From NCBI GenBank assembly GCA_964036045.1, contig OZ038392.1, forward strand, positions 36,593,330-36,657,329: a stretch of 64,000 nucleotides of DNA. The letters run 5' to 3'. A program made the position numbers and the translations under genes. The notes beneath the pieces were generated by a model. The model ran no database searches, was not told the origin of the DNA, and worked only from the letters and a program-made list of their open reading frames with translations. Shown here piece by piece: positions 11,858 to 23,300 of this stretch (position 1 is the first letter of the stretch; every line of letters starts with the position of its first letter). Origin of the DNA: Eutreptiella sp. 'Long Island Sound 2002'. Its lineage: Eukaryota > Euglenozoa > Euglenophyceae > Eutreptiales > Eutreptiaceae.

Positions 11858-12170
11858 GGGGGCGCATCGTGTGCTGTGCGCGGGCTGTGCGAAAAGTCGG
11901 CTGTTTTCCACCACCGGTAGCCACGGGTCCCAGGGTCCTGAATTCTGCACCCTACACCCCCTCCTGGTACACCAGGGATTTTTCATTTTAGTCTGATGCT
12001 TGCCACGGGCCCCAGGGTCCTGAATTCTGCACCCCATGCTGTTTTGAATTGATCATGCATGCTTCTGTAGGTGGGTGGTTTTCAGGGGTGTTCCCTTGAT
12101 AAACAGCGTAATAGTTGGCGCTGTGTCGCGCTTTGCCTGCGCTATGCCTGCGCTGTGCGAAAACGCCCCC
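11858..12170. mobile_element. MITE copy 1 (313 bp), GGGGGCG termini
   Basis: The element starts GGGGGCGCATCGTGTGCTGT and ends GTGCGAAAACGCCCCC. Both ends have several GCTGTGCG-like subterminal motifs. An internal module CAGGGTCCTGAATTCTGCACCC is present twice. It is nearly identical over about 300 bp to 16,018-16,321, with small differences in the right subterminal repeats. It has no coding capacity, so it would depend on a transposase in trans. A clear target-site duplication was not found. Confidence 0.8.
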
Positions 12171-13599
12171 ATAAATACCCAGGTTTCGTTGAATGGACGA
12201 AGGCAGAGAGGCATCACAGAGTGAAGGGTTACCTTCACACATTGAATGATGCAAATTCAATTGTGCTGTCCCTCTGTCACACAGGCAACATCAATGCAAC
12301 ACGTAGCCATCTACAACATGCATTTCGCATCCCCACTGAGTACAGTAGCCCTAATCCATGCACAGCAATTGACCTTTTGTCCAGTGCCGTAAGCAGCTTC
12401 GTTTGCTACGGGTACCTCTGACTAATCCGTGACCAAGTGTTGTTTGGTATATGTATGTGCTTGCCCTGCCTCGCATTCTCTCGTTCCCGACCACAGGCCT
12501 TCTCCTGTCAATTTCCTTCGCCCCTGTGAGAATGTGCATGGACACCTGCCAGGCTCACTTTGGCACCCTTTCGCCTTGATTGTTGCTGCAACACTATTTC
12601 CACAGCCCAAGCATTGCTACAAGTCATGTGCTTTGGGTTCTTTTTGTGCACTCCGCTGAGGCCAGGTGCCCTTAACCCATGTTCCCAAGTCCCGCATTTC
12701 TGCTCCCGATGAGGGCATTTCCAAAGCAAGCATCAGGAGCCAATCGCGGGTCATGTTTCATCCACGAGGCCATCCGTCCTGTGATCACTACCTTTGTTGA
12801 TGCCCGCACACACTCTCTCTGTCTTTTGCAGAAGGGCGCTGCTTGAAAACCTCGAAGGCTTTTCACTCAGTGAAGTGTGCTGAAGTATTTTAGAGCACAT
12901 GATCCTCTTGACATTATGACCCCCCACACTGTGTCCCGTGTCCTTGCACCATCGGTACTAGACCTCCGCAGGACATCCACAGGGCACTGCAGGTTCCGTG
13001 GTCCGTAGCCTGTCATGCACATTGCTGCAATGGCATGTGTGACCGGTCTGCATGCACACAACATGTGCTGGGCCATCTCTGGTGCCATCGAATCGCGACC
13101 CATGTCAAGGACAAAATGGATGGATTGCCAGGAGCGAAGATAGACAAAACGAGGCAGATGTGCCAGTGAGAAGCAAGTGTACTGTGTTATGCAGAAGGTC
13201 ACGGTCCTGCTTCAGTTTTTTGGCTTTGGGCTGTGATGCCCTTGGTGAGGAGTTGCTACGGCTTGCGAGCTCTATGGTCGCATGATTTGGGATGCTTGAA
13301 GAAGGTTGTTGAATGATATGTGCAGTGCGCATTGTGCAAATGTTTTTCCGGTGTACATTTGCTCTTTTTGCTATTGAGGACCAATCACATCTGATATCCA
13401 TGTTGCTTTGCTCATGTGCCCTTGCAGGTTTACAACTGGGCCCATGAAGGGGCGGTGGTTTGTGCAGTGCGCTGCAATGCCATTTTGGAGTAGCCAATTG
13501 CTGAAATTCCTGGGGGATGTCCGCTAATTTGGTTGTGGGTATAGAAGTCTCAGAAGGGGTTTGCTCTCCCCCTGTATGTCCCCTTTGCCCCACAAACAC
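12171..13599. other. No firm gene; weak minus-strand frames
   Basis: Minus-strand frames 12,867-13,202 (111 codons) and 13,105-13,653 (182 codons) overlap each other in different frames. Neither has a recognisable domain, signal peptide or splice support. They may be remnants of an old mobile element. Nothing else is seen. Confidence 0.4.
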
Positions 13600-13965
13600 T
13601 TGCCAACAATGGCTGGGTGCGCGCAGCCCTTCCAACTTCCCTTGAGACGGCAAGGGTTATGCAGCCATTTCATATCTCCCTCCGACCGCAGGGTTTACAC
13701 ATCCATTTCTCTTTGACCCAAGATGGAGGGGGGGGGGGGTTATGGAGCCGTCTCACTTTTCTCTGAGACGCCATGCAGTGCGTAGCCATTGCATGTCCCC
13801 CTGACCAGGCAGGGTGACGTAGCCGTTCCGTTGTTTCTGAAGACGGTAGGATACCACAGCTCTTTCCCTCTGGACCGGGCTAGGTACACAGCTCTTTCAG
13901 TTCCCCCCGAGACGGCAGGGGTTGCGTAGCCATTTCTCTCTTTCCTAAGACCCCTCCCCCTCCGT
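13600..13965. repeat. Degenerate 55-65 bp repeats (GTAGCCATTT family)
   Basis: About six units share the order CYCTGAGACGGCAGGG, GTTRCGTAGCCATTTC and a pyrimidine-rich spacer. Single or paired relatives occur at 14,570-14,655, 17,095-17,180, 25,260-25,500, 28,353-28,560 and 60,950-60,995. The units are dispersed and also clustered in tandem. No coding or structural role is visible. Confidence 0.65.
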
Positions 13966-14759
13966 CGTGAGATCTCTTGTCAGAACAGTTACAAAGCCAT
14001 TTTAGCAAGGGTTACATACTTGTGTTGGACCGGACCCCCCCCCCTCGTCCTCATCCCCTCCCCCCATACCTCCACCATCCACACCAGTGGTGAACACCGA
14101 GGAACAACCAACTTGTGCACCAACAGGGTGCCACCTGCAACCATGCCCAGCACACATGAGTTTGGCCCGGCCCCCTCAGAAAGTAGGGACAGGCAGATCA
14201 AGATGATACAGTGAATCTCACTTATTGCAGAATAGGCAGCCCATGGCCTGACGGTTGCCTACCGCAGCAGAGAGCATCATGAGGTGCATCATATGAGCTG
14301 TGGGTTGGTGCCTGAGTGCCCTGGTCTCCCACTGGGGATCCATTGTGTCCTATGAATTAGATGCTTGCCTTTCAAGGACTGTTTTGAGCACTTGGAATTG
14401 AACCCTTCAAGTCAGCCTCGAAGAAAAAGAACAACCAATTTGGGTGCCAATAGTGCCCAAATTTTTGTGGGCCTCGTTGGACTAGGGCACAGAACCCCAA
14501 TTGTGTTTCTACCCAAAATGCGCAGATTTGAATGGACAAATCAAATATATGTAATGTGAGTGCACTGGCGATGTAGCCATTCCAATTTTCCCCGAGACAG
14601 CACGGGTTACTTAGCCATTTCATTTCCCTTTGAGATGGTGCAGGTTGCACAGCCACAAATACATGGGCTAAGGACGTTAGGGCAAGGATGGAGGAACTGG
14701 CAAGGCATAACCCAACACACAGTAGGGATTGTGGTTATCCCCACCCCATACCAGACTGT
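13966..14759. other. Intergenic, repeat relatives, no gene
   Basis: A C-rich patch lies at 14,034-14,066 and two units of the GTAGCCATTT repeat lie at 14,570-14,655. The reading frame at 14,365-14,559 has no recognisable features. Confidence 0.5.
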
Positions 14760-15882
14760 GAGGGAGATAAAAGCGCGGTGCGCGCGGTGCACCACGCGGT
14801 GCGCGCGCGGTGCATTGGTTTTCCACGTGCGCGTACAACCTTTTCTTTCCCCTTGTGCTGTTTTCTGCACCTCACCACTATTTGCCCCTCCCTTGTGGTG
14901 AGCCCGTGTGCCGTGGCTGCGGGATAGGGCGCCAAGCCAGGTTGCGATGGCTGTCGCGATGGCGGACAATTGCCACGGGTGCCTCGCCCCTCCCTCTATA
15001 GAGAACAAATGAAAAATCAGAGGCACAAAACGTTTTCCGCTGAAGTACGCGTGTTTTTCGTAGCGAGTCTGTGCGTCCACTGTTAGTCACCTTGTTCTTC
15101 CCCTTGTGCAGATCTGAAAGATTTATTTTCCATCTGGTTCCTCCTCTTGTTCTTCCCGTTGTGCAGACCTGAAAGTGTTTTTCTCATTTGGTTTTTGTCA
15201 TGGCAGAAATTGCATTTGATGGTGCGAGCCGTTGTGCACATTCAGCAATTTCTCAACGTGCGCAATGTGCGCTATGAGCCGTACGGCCCTTGGGACCACT
15301 TCCCAAGTGGCATTTTCGGGCAGCCAAAGGCCACCAGACGTCGTGGTTCAGATTCCGATTCCAATTCGGACTCGGATTCGGATTCATCATCCTCAGGCTC
15401 GTCACTTACGTCTGCTGATGAGGAGGAAGAGGAGGCTTCCTCGTACGTGACACCGTGATCATTGAAACGCGAAACGCACCGATACGGTTACTTCCTGGGC
15501 TTGGGCACCCCAAGAAGTAACACTCCGAAACGCGAAACGAGTGCATTGAGCACAGCGAAACGCGAAACGTTCGAAACGGCCCCACAGGCTTGGGCACCCT
15601 GTGGGGCACTAGGCTCTTCGGTCGAGCGGCCGTACCGGAGAGTTCTACATCCTCTTCTTCCTCTTCCTACGGCCCTCCCCTGGCAGGGGGTGTGGGCGGC
15701 CACAACCACCATTGGTGAGGAGGATGGAGTGGAGGCCTCCGTTGTTGTGTGCTTACCCCTTAGGCCACCGCGTCCTTGCCACCCTGAAAAAATGTGAAAA
15801 ATGCAGGAAAGGGTTGGTAGAAACCAAAGCGCGGTGCGCGCGCGGTGCACCACGCGGTGCGCGCGGTGCGTTTATCTCCCTC
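14760..15882. mobile_element. PIF/Harbinger-like transposon, internally deleted
   Basis: The ends are inverted: GAGGGAGATAAA at 14,760 and TTTATCTCCCTC at 15,871-15,882. They are followed inward by a quasi-palindromic GC block (GCGCGGTGCGCGCGGTGC) and by TTGGTTTT / AAACCAA. The flanking triplet TGT is repeated (14,757-14,759 and 15,883-15,885), matching the 3-bp duplication of PIF/Harbinger elements. Inside, only a C-terminal transposase-like frame is left. Three GAAACGCGAAACG motifs lie after it (15,464, 15,527, 15,557). The element is 1,123 bp, too short for an autonomous member. Confidence 0.72.
15219..15458 (+). pseudogene. Transposase C-terminal remnant with Ser/Asp tail
   Basis: The frame gives MVRAVVHIQQFLNVRNVRY, then EPYGPWDHFPSG, then a tail of about 40 residues of alternating Ser and Asp and a Glu run, ending YVTP at TGA. 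The RxxRYxPYGPW pattern resembles the segment after the last catalytic Glu in DDE_Tnp_4 (Harbinger) transposases, and the transposase at 25.5 kb has RRQVRHPP in the equivalent place. The catalytic domain is missing upstream. The acidic Ser-rich tail is low complexity, encoded by GATTCGGATTC-type repeats. It lies inside the TIR-bounded element 14,760-15,882. Assignment rests on a short motif. Confidence 0.5.
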
Positions 15883-16017
15883 TGTGTACTAGCAAATAAA
15901 TAATCAAACCTTGCTTCCGCAAGCGGTGATTCTACTGAGGACGTCTCAGAGCCCTCCTTGGACTTGGTGTTTTCTGTGTAAGGACAATTCAAAAACTGAA
16001 ACAGCGTGCCATGTATT

Positions 16018-16321
16018 GGGGGGCGCACCGTGTGCTGTGCGCGGGCTGTGCGAAAAGTCGGCTGTTTTCCACCACCGGTAGCCACGGGTACCGGGGTCCT
16101 GAATTCTGCACCCTACACCCCCTCCTGGTACACCAGGGATTTTTCATTTTAGTCTGATGCTTGCCACGGGCCCCAGGGTCCTGAATTCTGCACCCCATGC
16201 GGTTTTGAATTGATCATGCATGCTTCTGTAGGTGGGTGGTTTTCAGGGGTGTTCCCTTGATAAACAGCGTAATAGTTGGCGCTGTGCCCGCGCTGTGCAC
16301 GTGCTGTGCGAAAACACCCCC
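16018..16321. mobile_element. MITE copy 2 (304 bp)
   Basis: It starts GGGGGGCGCACCGTGTGCTG and ends GTGCGAAAACACCCCC. It is almost identical to 11,858-12,170 over the central 230 bp, while its right subterminal repeats differ by deletion and substitution. It lies 136 bp right of the Harbinger-like element. The high identity implies recent movement. Confidence 0.8.
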
Positions 16322-17232
16322 TTGGTCATCATGTGCGCCCTCTAAAGAGTGCAGAAGCATACAAGTGACATTGTCTCAGGGGACCAAGGGTGGAAGTTCA
16401 AGCACATGTCCGGGGCCCTGTGCTGAACCTTGGCCTCATGAGTGCCATGAAACCATGAGGCGTTGTGTGGGGGGTTCCGTTCACTTCTAGACCCCAACCC
16501 CCATGGCATATTTTGAATACACACAAGTGGAGTAAAACAAAACATCCCCATAGACCATTCACCACAAATGAAGTATATAGTAGGGCATCCCTGCAAACAC
16601 ACAAATGATTTAACAAACGCACCTGGCGAGCAGATGCACCTAGCAAGCCGTGTAAGGCACATCTATGAGACAAGGCAGCTCAGATGAATTCAGCACAGAT
16701 GTCAGCTCCACTAGGAAACATCAATTATCCTTGGTGTACGGGCTGTTGTCCGTTACACTTGCCATTTCCTCCCCTACCCAAACTCTCCTTTCCCAACTTA
16801 CCCTTACAAACTTACAAGTGACCAAAGTAAGTTGGCCAAGGAAGTGCTAGCACTATGCAAGCTGCGAACCAACAAGTCTAGTTTTCCCACAATGTCACAT
16901 CATGAAGGCTACATGTTTTGGCCGACAAAACACGGCTAAATGTTGGACAATTTAAGGCATAGGCTGACCGTTTGTACATCCCCTTATGGCTGGAAAAGCG
17001 TGCTCATGAAGAATGGCTGGACATTGCTACATATGCATACCAACCAATACGTGCATGTGTAGAGCACATTGCTGATATGTGTGCTGCCCCATGGTCACAT
17101 ATCCATTTTATTTCTCCCTGAGTAGCATGGGCTGTGTAGCCATTTCTTTGCGCCACTAGATAGCATGGATTACCTAGCCATTTGTGGCCTTCAAGCAACC
17201 ATTAACGTCATCTTTAGGCAACCACTTATTAT
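16322..17232. other. No gene; flank of element, GTAGCCATTT repeats
   Basis: There are two GTAGCCATTT units at 17,095-17,180. The last 57 bp (17,176-17,232, CAAGCAACCATTAACGTC) are repeated at 18,000-18,055 on the other side of the next element. The frames here have no recognisable features. Confidence 0.5.
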
Positions 17233-17993
17233 GGGGGAGCCTTAAGCGCAGTGCGCGTGCAGTGCGCGCGCAGTGCAACTATTTGGGCGTCCGGCCGTAC
17301 TAGAGACCCATACTTTAAGATACTAGGGGCCCCTAGGGGCATCATGGTGACCCCTAGCGGAGGTTTTGACTTCTGATTTTGTCCCCCTTTGTTTGGGTGT
17401 GCCAAAGGTGATTGAGCAGATCTTACGGTTCGGCAAGGGTAACCACTTACCAAGGGATGAGGAAAGTGTAATTATCCAGGATGGGCTTGATGGCCAACCA
17501 TTCTCTGAAAGCGGCAGTGAAGCGCCAATATTGCAGTCTGTGATTGACCGTTTGCGCCGTGAGAAAAGAGAGAGAGAGGCCAAGAAACAAGCAAAACATG
17601 CGCAGCAGGTCCTAGAAAAGCGGCAACGCACACTGGATGCTTTTTGTGCTACTGCGCCCCCTCGGGCCGATGTGGCTTCGTCCAGCTCCAATCTCCCTCA
17701 ACCCTCTCAGTCCTCGCAACCCCTTGTGGCTACACAATCTCAACCACAATCCGATTCTAACCGCAAGGGAAAGGACAGAGCCCCTTCCTCACAACCGAAA
17801 CCACACATGTGGCACTCGGGCATCGTAAGGAACATGTGTGTGTTATGTTAAGGGAAGGTAGTTTGCAACTTTCTTGAGCTAGGGCAGTTTGGATCACCTA
17901 ATTCTAAGGGCATTTCCAAGGGGTGTGCTTGGGGGCTCTTCAGGGGGAACATAGTCTAAAAGTAGCGCGCAGTGCGCGTGCAAAGATTCCCCC
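17233..17993. mobile_element. PIF/Harbinger-like element, 761 bp
   Basis: The left end is GGGGGAGCCTTAAGCGCAGT and the right end reads GTGCAAAGATTCCCCC. Both ends carry GCGCAGTGCGCG subterminal motifs. The triplet TAT flanks both sides (17,230-17,232 and 17,994-17,996). The first ~150 bp match 25,140-25,265 closely, including CGTACTAGAGACCCATA and CTTCTGATTTTGTCCCCC, so this and the 25-kb transposon are one family. The interior holds the PIP-box ORF. The 57-bp flank is duplicated on both sides, which hints at a nested or tandem insertion. Confidence 0.7.
17366..17851 (+). CDS. Transposon ORF1-like protein with PCNA-box-like motif
   Basis: The frame stays open for 161 codons. The coding part may begin at a splice site after GGTGTGCCAAAG (17,407), giving VIEQILRFGKGNHLPRDE. 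An acidic segment follows, then a charged helix RRLRREKREREAKKQ-like (residues about 65-85), then EKRQRTLDAFC, then a Ser/Gln/Pro-rich tail and a stop at 17,849-17,851. QRTLDAFC fits the loose PCNA-interacting pattern Q-x-x-L-x-x-F. A second, similar QSTLDAFL lies at 18.2 kb. Pogo-type transposases are known to use such a box; here the role is inferred. No DNA-binding domain is recognised. It sits inside the 761-bp element and could be a non-transposase accessory ORF of the family. Confidence 0.5.
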   Translation: MTSDFVPLCLGVPKVIEQILRFGKGNHLPRDEESVIIQDGLDGQPFSESGSEAPILQSVIDRLRREKREREAKKQAKHAQQVLEKRQRTLDAFCATAPPRADVASSSSNLPQPSQSSQPLVATQSQPQSDSNRKGKDRAPSSQPKPHMWHSGIVRNMCVLC

Positions 17994-18055
17994 TATACAG
18001 CCATTTGTCATCTGCAAGCAACCATTAACGTCGTCTTCGGGCAACCACCTCTTAG

Positions 18056-18594
18056 GCTGTGGCGGTTGAATCACCCCAATCACCCCAATCTCCGGAGTCA
18101 CCGGACGTTACCCCCATGGCTCCGCAACCCCAAACACCGGCACAACCCACACAACCCACTATGGCCGCAAATGTGCCTCGGAAGCGCAACTTGCAATCCA
18201 CATTGGATGCCTTCTTGAAGCTGAATCCTTGGCTTCAAACACATGGCTTGGGCCATGTGTTTGATGGGAAATTGTTTTTCACGCGTGATATATGTGAGGA
18301 AAAGTGGATCCCTAAGGATTTGGTGCCTCCAAAGAAGTAGGTGGCCGCCCCCAAGGCAAGAGCAAAGGCTCCCCCCAGCCAAGAGCAAAGCCAGCCGCCA
18401 AACGGATTGGTTTGGCTTTGCAAGCGGGCGCTAAAGCGGCTTCCAGACCAGCCCCGCGCGCCATTGGCTCCTCCTCATCAGCCAGTGCAACACACCCCGT
18501 GCCTGTCATGCAAACTGAGCATGTGCAACAGTTCAAAGTGTGTTATTCTCGTACCCAGAAGTTCTTCACCGTTCCTTTGGATCCTCAATAACAT
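18056..18594 (+). pseudogene. Second PIP-box ORF, frameshifted
   Basis: After CCACCTCTTAG the frame reads AVAVESPQSPQSPESP, a Pro/Gln-rich stretch, then PRKRNLQSTLDAFLKLNPWL, then GHVFDGKLFFTRDICEEK and VPPKK at TAG 18,338-18,340. The sequence continues in another frame as GGRPQGKSKGSPQPRAKPAA and on to RTQKFFTVPLDPQ, stop 18,592-18,594. One frame change near 18,338 therefore breaks an otherwise protein-like sequence. QSTLDAFL matches the PCNA-box pattern better than the 17.6-kb copy. The Lys/Arg/Gly stretch after the break is AT-hook-like. It is likely the ORF1 remnant of an older member of the element family, with the 761-bp element inserted upstream. Confidence 0.45.
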
Positions 18595-18606
18595 TAGTGT
18601 TGGATG

Positions 18607-19261
18607 AAACACATTGGCACCGCATCAATGCGAAAGTCGCTTCACACGTGTTCTCTTTGCTTGCATCGGTGGAGGGTACCACAGTTTGCCTTGAAATACC
18701 CTTGCAATCCCCCCCCCCCTGGGAGACCGTCACTTGGCGACCGCCCCCCCCCCCCCCACCCGGGAGACCGTCGCGCGCTAACCCGGGAGTTTGCAAGGGG
18801 GGGGAGGGTAGGTGGGTTGTTACACACTCCAAAGTGGATTCCAACCTTCATGGTCATTGCCTTGCTATCTCTAGGAAACAATGTCTTTGTGGATTCTCTT
18901 TATGAGCCAACACTTGAACCCTTCATCTGCACTCTCGGATCATTGCGAATCAGTAGCATGGCTTAACCCTAACAGCCCACATAGTGCTGCATATTGCGAC
19001 AAGTTGGGCCCCAATGGGGTCAGGGTAGAATGCCTATGTCCCCAAAAGGGTGCCACCATCTTCCAGCACACTCACGCAACAACAGATTGCGCTTGGCCAC
19101 GGCCACCAATTACCAAGTATATGAAGACCCTTGTGGCACTTGCACAAATGCATGGGGGTTTCCTCCCTTCCTCCCCGGCTAGGTTTGATTGTGTCACCAC
19201 TGCACGCGCATGCACTGCGCTCACAATGCGCACATAGTGCACCAACTTCGCCTTTATTGCT

Positions 19262-19306
<45 letters not shown>

Positions 19307-20340
19307 CCTTTCTTCCTTCCTTCTTTCTTTGTTCCTTTTTGAAACAAAGCATATGTGAGTTACATGAAAAAAAGTGCACGCAACTTACCAAAAAACAGTC
19401 TTTTTTCAGTCATTTTTTTTTAAATCATTGACACAATCTTTAGTGGAACCCGTGGTGGATGCGGTTTTGGTGGATGATGAGCCGGATGCTGCATGCTTCA
19501 TCTGCTTTAAGGGACATGCAAGAGCCTCTACAATCATTACAGGGGTTTGGTGTGAGCACAGTGGATAGGCCGTGGCAACTAGCGGTTGCACTACTGGTAT
19601 ACTCTCCTCGGGGATGTAAGTCGCGATTTCTGTGCTGGTGACGACCTCTGTCCTTGATAGTATCCTGCAAGTGTACTTTTGATTTGAGACTCACTCATGC
19701 GTCATTGTATGTGAGCTCAACATAGGGGTAGGTGCATGTGGACACCCAAGCTTCAAGGAGGGGTCGGTGCTTGTGGGCTCCAAATACGGGTATGTGTGTG
19801 TGTGTGGAAGGGGGGGGGGGGCTTCAAGGAGGTGTCGGTGTCTGTGTGGGCTCCTAGGTGTGTGTGTGGGGGGGGGTGTATGTGCACCCAGGTTTCAAGA
19901 AAATTGTATTCAGGACGGGTCCCTATGGCAGTTAAGTTCAAGGATGGGTGCACGTGTGCCTGAAGGAGGTGCGTGTGTGTGTGTGTGTGTTAGTGGGTGC
20001 GTGGGTGCTTAAGGGGTATTGCCATTTTTGCCAAGTATGCATGGTCAACCTATCTGGCACTGACATCCTTGGCTCGGAAGTGTAGCCTCTGATTGGTACC
20101 AGCCCATGGGTCCACAGAGGCCGTCTCCATCTGATCCTCCACAAGTGCTCTGTATCGAGGTCAGAACGCTGCCCCAGGGTCACCTTGGAAGTGGGACGGT
20201 TTCTGCCGTGCCAGCTCCAAGGCTTTAGGTCAGCGAGCCTGTCATTGCCATGCTGTCTCGTTGTGTTGTTTGTGTAATGGGGCAAACCAGGGCAGGGGGT
20301 ACTTCTGTGTTCTGTACCATTAACGAGGGCAGGCGGCTTT
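18607..20340. other. Repeat-rich, no gene
   Basis: The stretch contains C-rich patches (18,710-18,770), a (TC)n microsatellite at 19,266-19,302 continuing as TTCC repeats to about 19,340, and a GGTGTGTG/GGGGG region with repeats of CTTCAAGGA (19,740-20,010). The frame 18,881-19,237 has no recognised features. Nothing coding is supported. Confidence 0.5.
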
Positions 20341-23300
20341 TAAGGTCCTGGACGCTTTGTACCCCCCCCCCCCTTTGTAATCCCCCCCCCCCTTGCAACC
20401 CCCCCCGCCGCCGCCGATTTGCGGCCCCTGCCGATTGGGCGGGATCCCCACATGGTCTACGGAGTTGGGATATATCGTGAAAAAATTTCAGGAAATCTTT
20501 TTTTTTTAACGAAGTTGCCCCGCACTGAGAGCCCACGAGCACACACACCAACTGACAGTTGGCCATATGCAAATGTTCTGCCTTTTGTAGAATGGTTTTG
20601 CATGTCCGGCGCTGCTGAGGGGCACCTGCAACTATCTGATTTGCCACCGAGGGCCAGTTGGCTGCAGGGTGCAGGCACATGACAACAGAAATATGTCTGG
20701 CACCGTTGGACTGGTTCGAGCAGTATGTGATGCCTTTCGCGATGTGCACATGCGTGCACGTTGAACTCAGGCACCACATCTAACTGCATCCAGCAGTATG
20801 GCACACTGGAACGCAGACAACCCGTCCCCACGCCACCCATATCTGTAATTTGTTTGCTCTATGCCGCATTTTGCACAGCTTTGGCTGGACCTGTTGTTTT
20901 TGCTGTACATGCAGAAACTTGTCTCCTTGTGCCCAGTCATGTGCATCAGCTGTTTCGCCTTTATGAGATCTCTCCCTCCATCCCACATCCCCATGTGGTC
21001 CACCCCATCCATTCCTGTGTTCAAGTACGGTATCATCAGCCCTCTCGCGCAAGCCCCACCTTGCGCAGTCCCCACTGCCACACACCGCTGCAGGATGCAC
21101 TCTGGCCGGCCACAGCACACCGAGAAATCTATTTTGTGCCCAGGGAAACTTTTAGTGTAAAATGTTTAGGCCTCCAGCTGTCCAGAGGAACAATAAGCTC
21201 CATGTGTGTCATGACCTCTTTCCCTCATTAAGGAGCCCATGATCCATTGCAACCCCCAGGAGGGCGGTCCTTCGAGCCAGTGTGAATTAAAGGGGGGTCT
21301 GGAGAACAGTTGTGAAGGGCCAGACTTTACTTTGGCCCTACAGGGGGGCCGACTCCGTGGGTCCTAGGACGCCAACCGCCCCCCCCCCCCCCCAGGGGCC
21401 TCCGCCCAACAGTTAGTTGCCAAAGGTGCCAGCCTCGGGAGTCCATGGGAGCCAAAGGCGCCCGATACTCGATGGGCACCAAAGGTGTCCGAAGGAAATT
21501 TTTGTCCACTTTGCACCCCAACCCTATCCTTAAACCCAACCCTGACCCCACCGCTCACCCCAACCCTAAGCCTAGCCCTAGCTCTAACCCTAGGCTAGGG
21601 TCAGAGTTAGTGTTGGGGTCCAAAATGGAGAGCAATGATGTGGCAAATAGCAGCCATGAACGAAAATTTGGGGGATCGTCTTCTTCAGCTGAATTGAAAT
21701 GGGTGGCATGGCCAAACCAGATGGTATGGTTAGAGGGAGGGCAAGGGGAGGTAAGAGGAGCCTGTGATTGACCAACGCTTGGCCTTGGGGGCATGTACCC
21801 CCCCACCCCACCCCAAATCACCCTACCTGGACCTCCCCCCCAACTGACCCTCCCAGACCCCCACCCCCCATCGCCTCTTTCAGAACCTCCCCCCCTTCCC
21901 AGCCCCCCCCTCCCCCCCCCAAGGGGCCTTCGGCCAACGGCCAGTGAGGGCGGGGTAGTTGGCATCCAAACCCGAGGAGTCGCCTCCCCCCCCCCCCCCC
22001 CCCCCGTGTTTTGCCCATTAACGATGGCTCAGAACACATTTTTGGAAAAAAAAAAGGCTGATGATCAGAATGGCATAAATTTTTATGCAAAGTCACTTTT
22101 TTCAGGGATTGCAGATGTCCTGCGATGCTTTTGGTGGGTCCAGCCGTTGGAGGCTCATAAAGGGAGGGGGTGGCTCTGGAAACAGGCTCTCAGGGCCCCT
22201 CTCACCGGAGTTGCAATGGGCGTCCAAGACCCAAACCTGTGGGGTCAGGCCGGCTTCTACCCCTGAATGGAGAGTCAATCCTTTGAAGCTGCTCAGTGTG
22301 CCTTTGGACTGCCTGAGAATTTGGCTATTTTGAATCCAAAAGCCATCCTCCTGGTGGCACATCTGCCTGCAGCTGTTGGATGGAGCCTGGTTTCTGGCTG
22401 CCGTTCTCCTCTTCCCAACGTTGAAGAGAATACCATGGGGGAAGGGGGATGAACATGTGCCGTGGAGGGTTTTGTGGGAGGTGGCGAACCGTCCTTCTGG
22501 CGACATGTGGGGCCTTGCCGCTGCCCCAGTGACACGCGTGACCAATGAATGAATGAACGAATGAAGAAGGCGGTACCTGGTTTGGTGGATACCTGCAGAT
22601 ACCTTGTCCCCCTCGCATTTTTTCCACTGGATACTTGGATACAAGTTTTACAAAGGGAATGAGGGGAATGTCTTTGGCATCCAGAAGAATACGGAAAATG
22701 GGACTTTGAAAATCGGGCATTTCATCCCATTTTTCTCCAATTTTTCTCCCACTCCGGAAGTTTTTCCTACAATCCCTATCCTGATCTGTTGATGATTCCC
22801 CCTTTTCCTCCACTTCCCCCAATTTCCACCCATTTCCCCCATTTTTCCATGGCCGCGCTCCAGGACCTCCGGGTTTGGGCTCCGACGAGGCTTACATGTG
22901 ATGGTGTGTCCCAGAGACAACGCAGGATCATGGCACACCCTGTGCCTCCCATTTACATCGTGTCACACGTCTCTGCCCCCTGCCCCCCTCCTCCCCGATC
23001 AGGGGCAGGGGAGGGGTTCTACACTGCTGTTTCTCCCAACAGTCTCGAGTCGCTGCAGAATCAAGAGGCTGACGAGCGCACACATGTCTGCCAGGCAGAA
23101 TTCCTGAACCTCCGCCAGTGCCTTCTGGAAGTGAGCCAGACACAGATCACAGATATTGGCCTTGACATTTGGTGTGTCTGTGTGCACGTGTGTACACACA
23201 GGGTCTCAGTATGCCAGTGCGCCGCTTTCCGCACAGGCAGCGGGTTTGCACACGTTGTGGTCCGCACAAACGCCAACAGTGGGGTGCTATGGAAATCAGT

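Noticed and set aside
13105-13653. Minus-strand 182-codon gene
   Set aside because: No recognised domain, composition like intergenic sequence, and an overlapping frame in another register. Kept only as a comment.
20225-21120. Minus-strand element protein
   Set aside because: Open pieces in three frames without motifs; the Cys pair in KCGIEQ is not enough for a zinc-finger call.
21515-21607. True telomere repeat
   Set aside because: Units vary in length and sequence and turn into their own reverse complement; no regular hexamer or heptamer.
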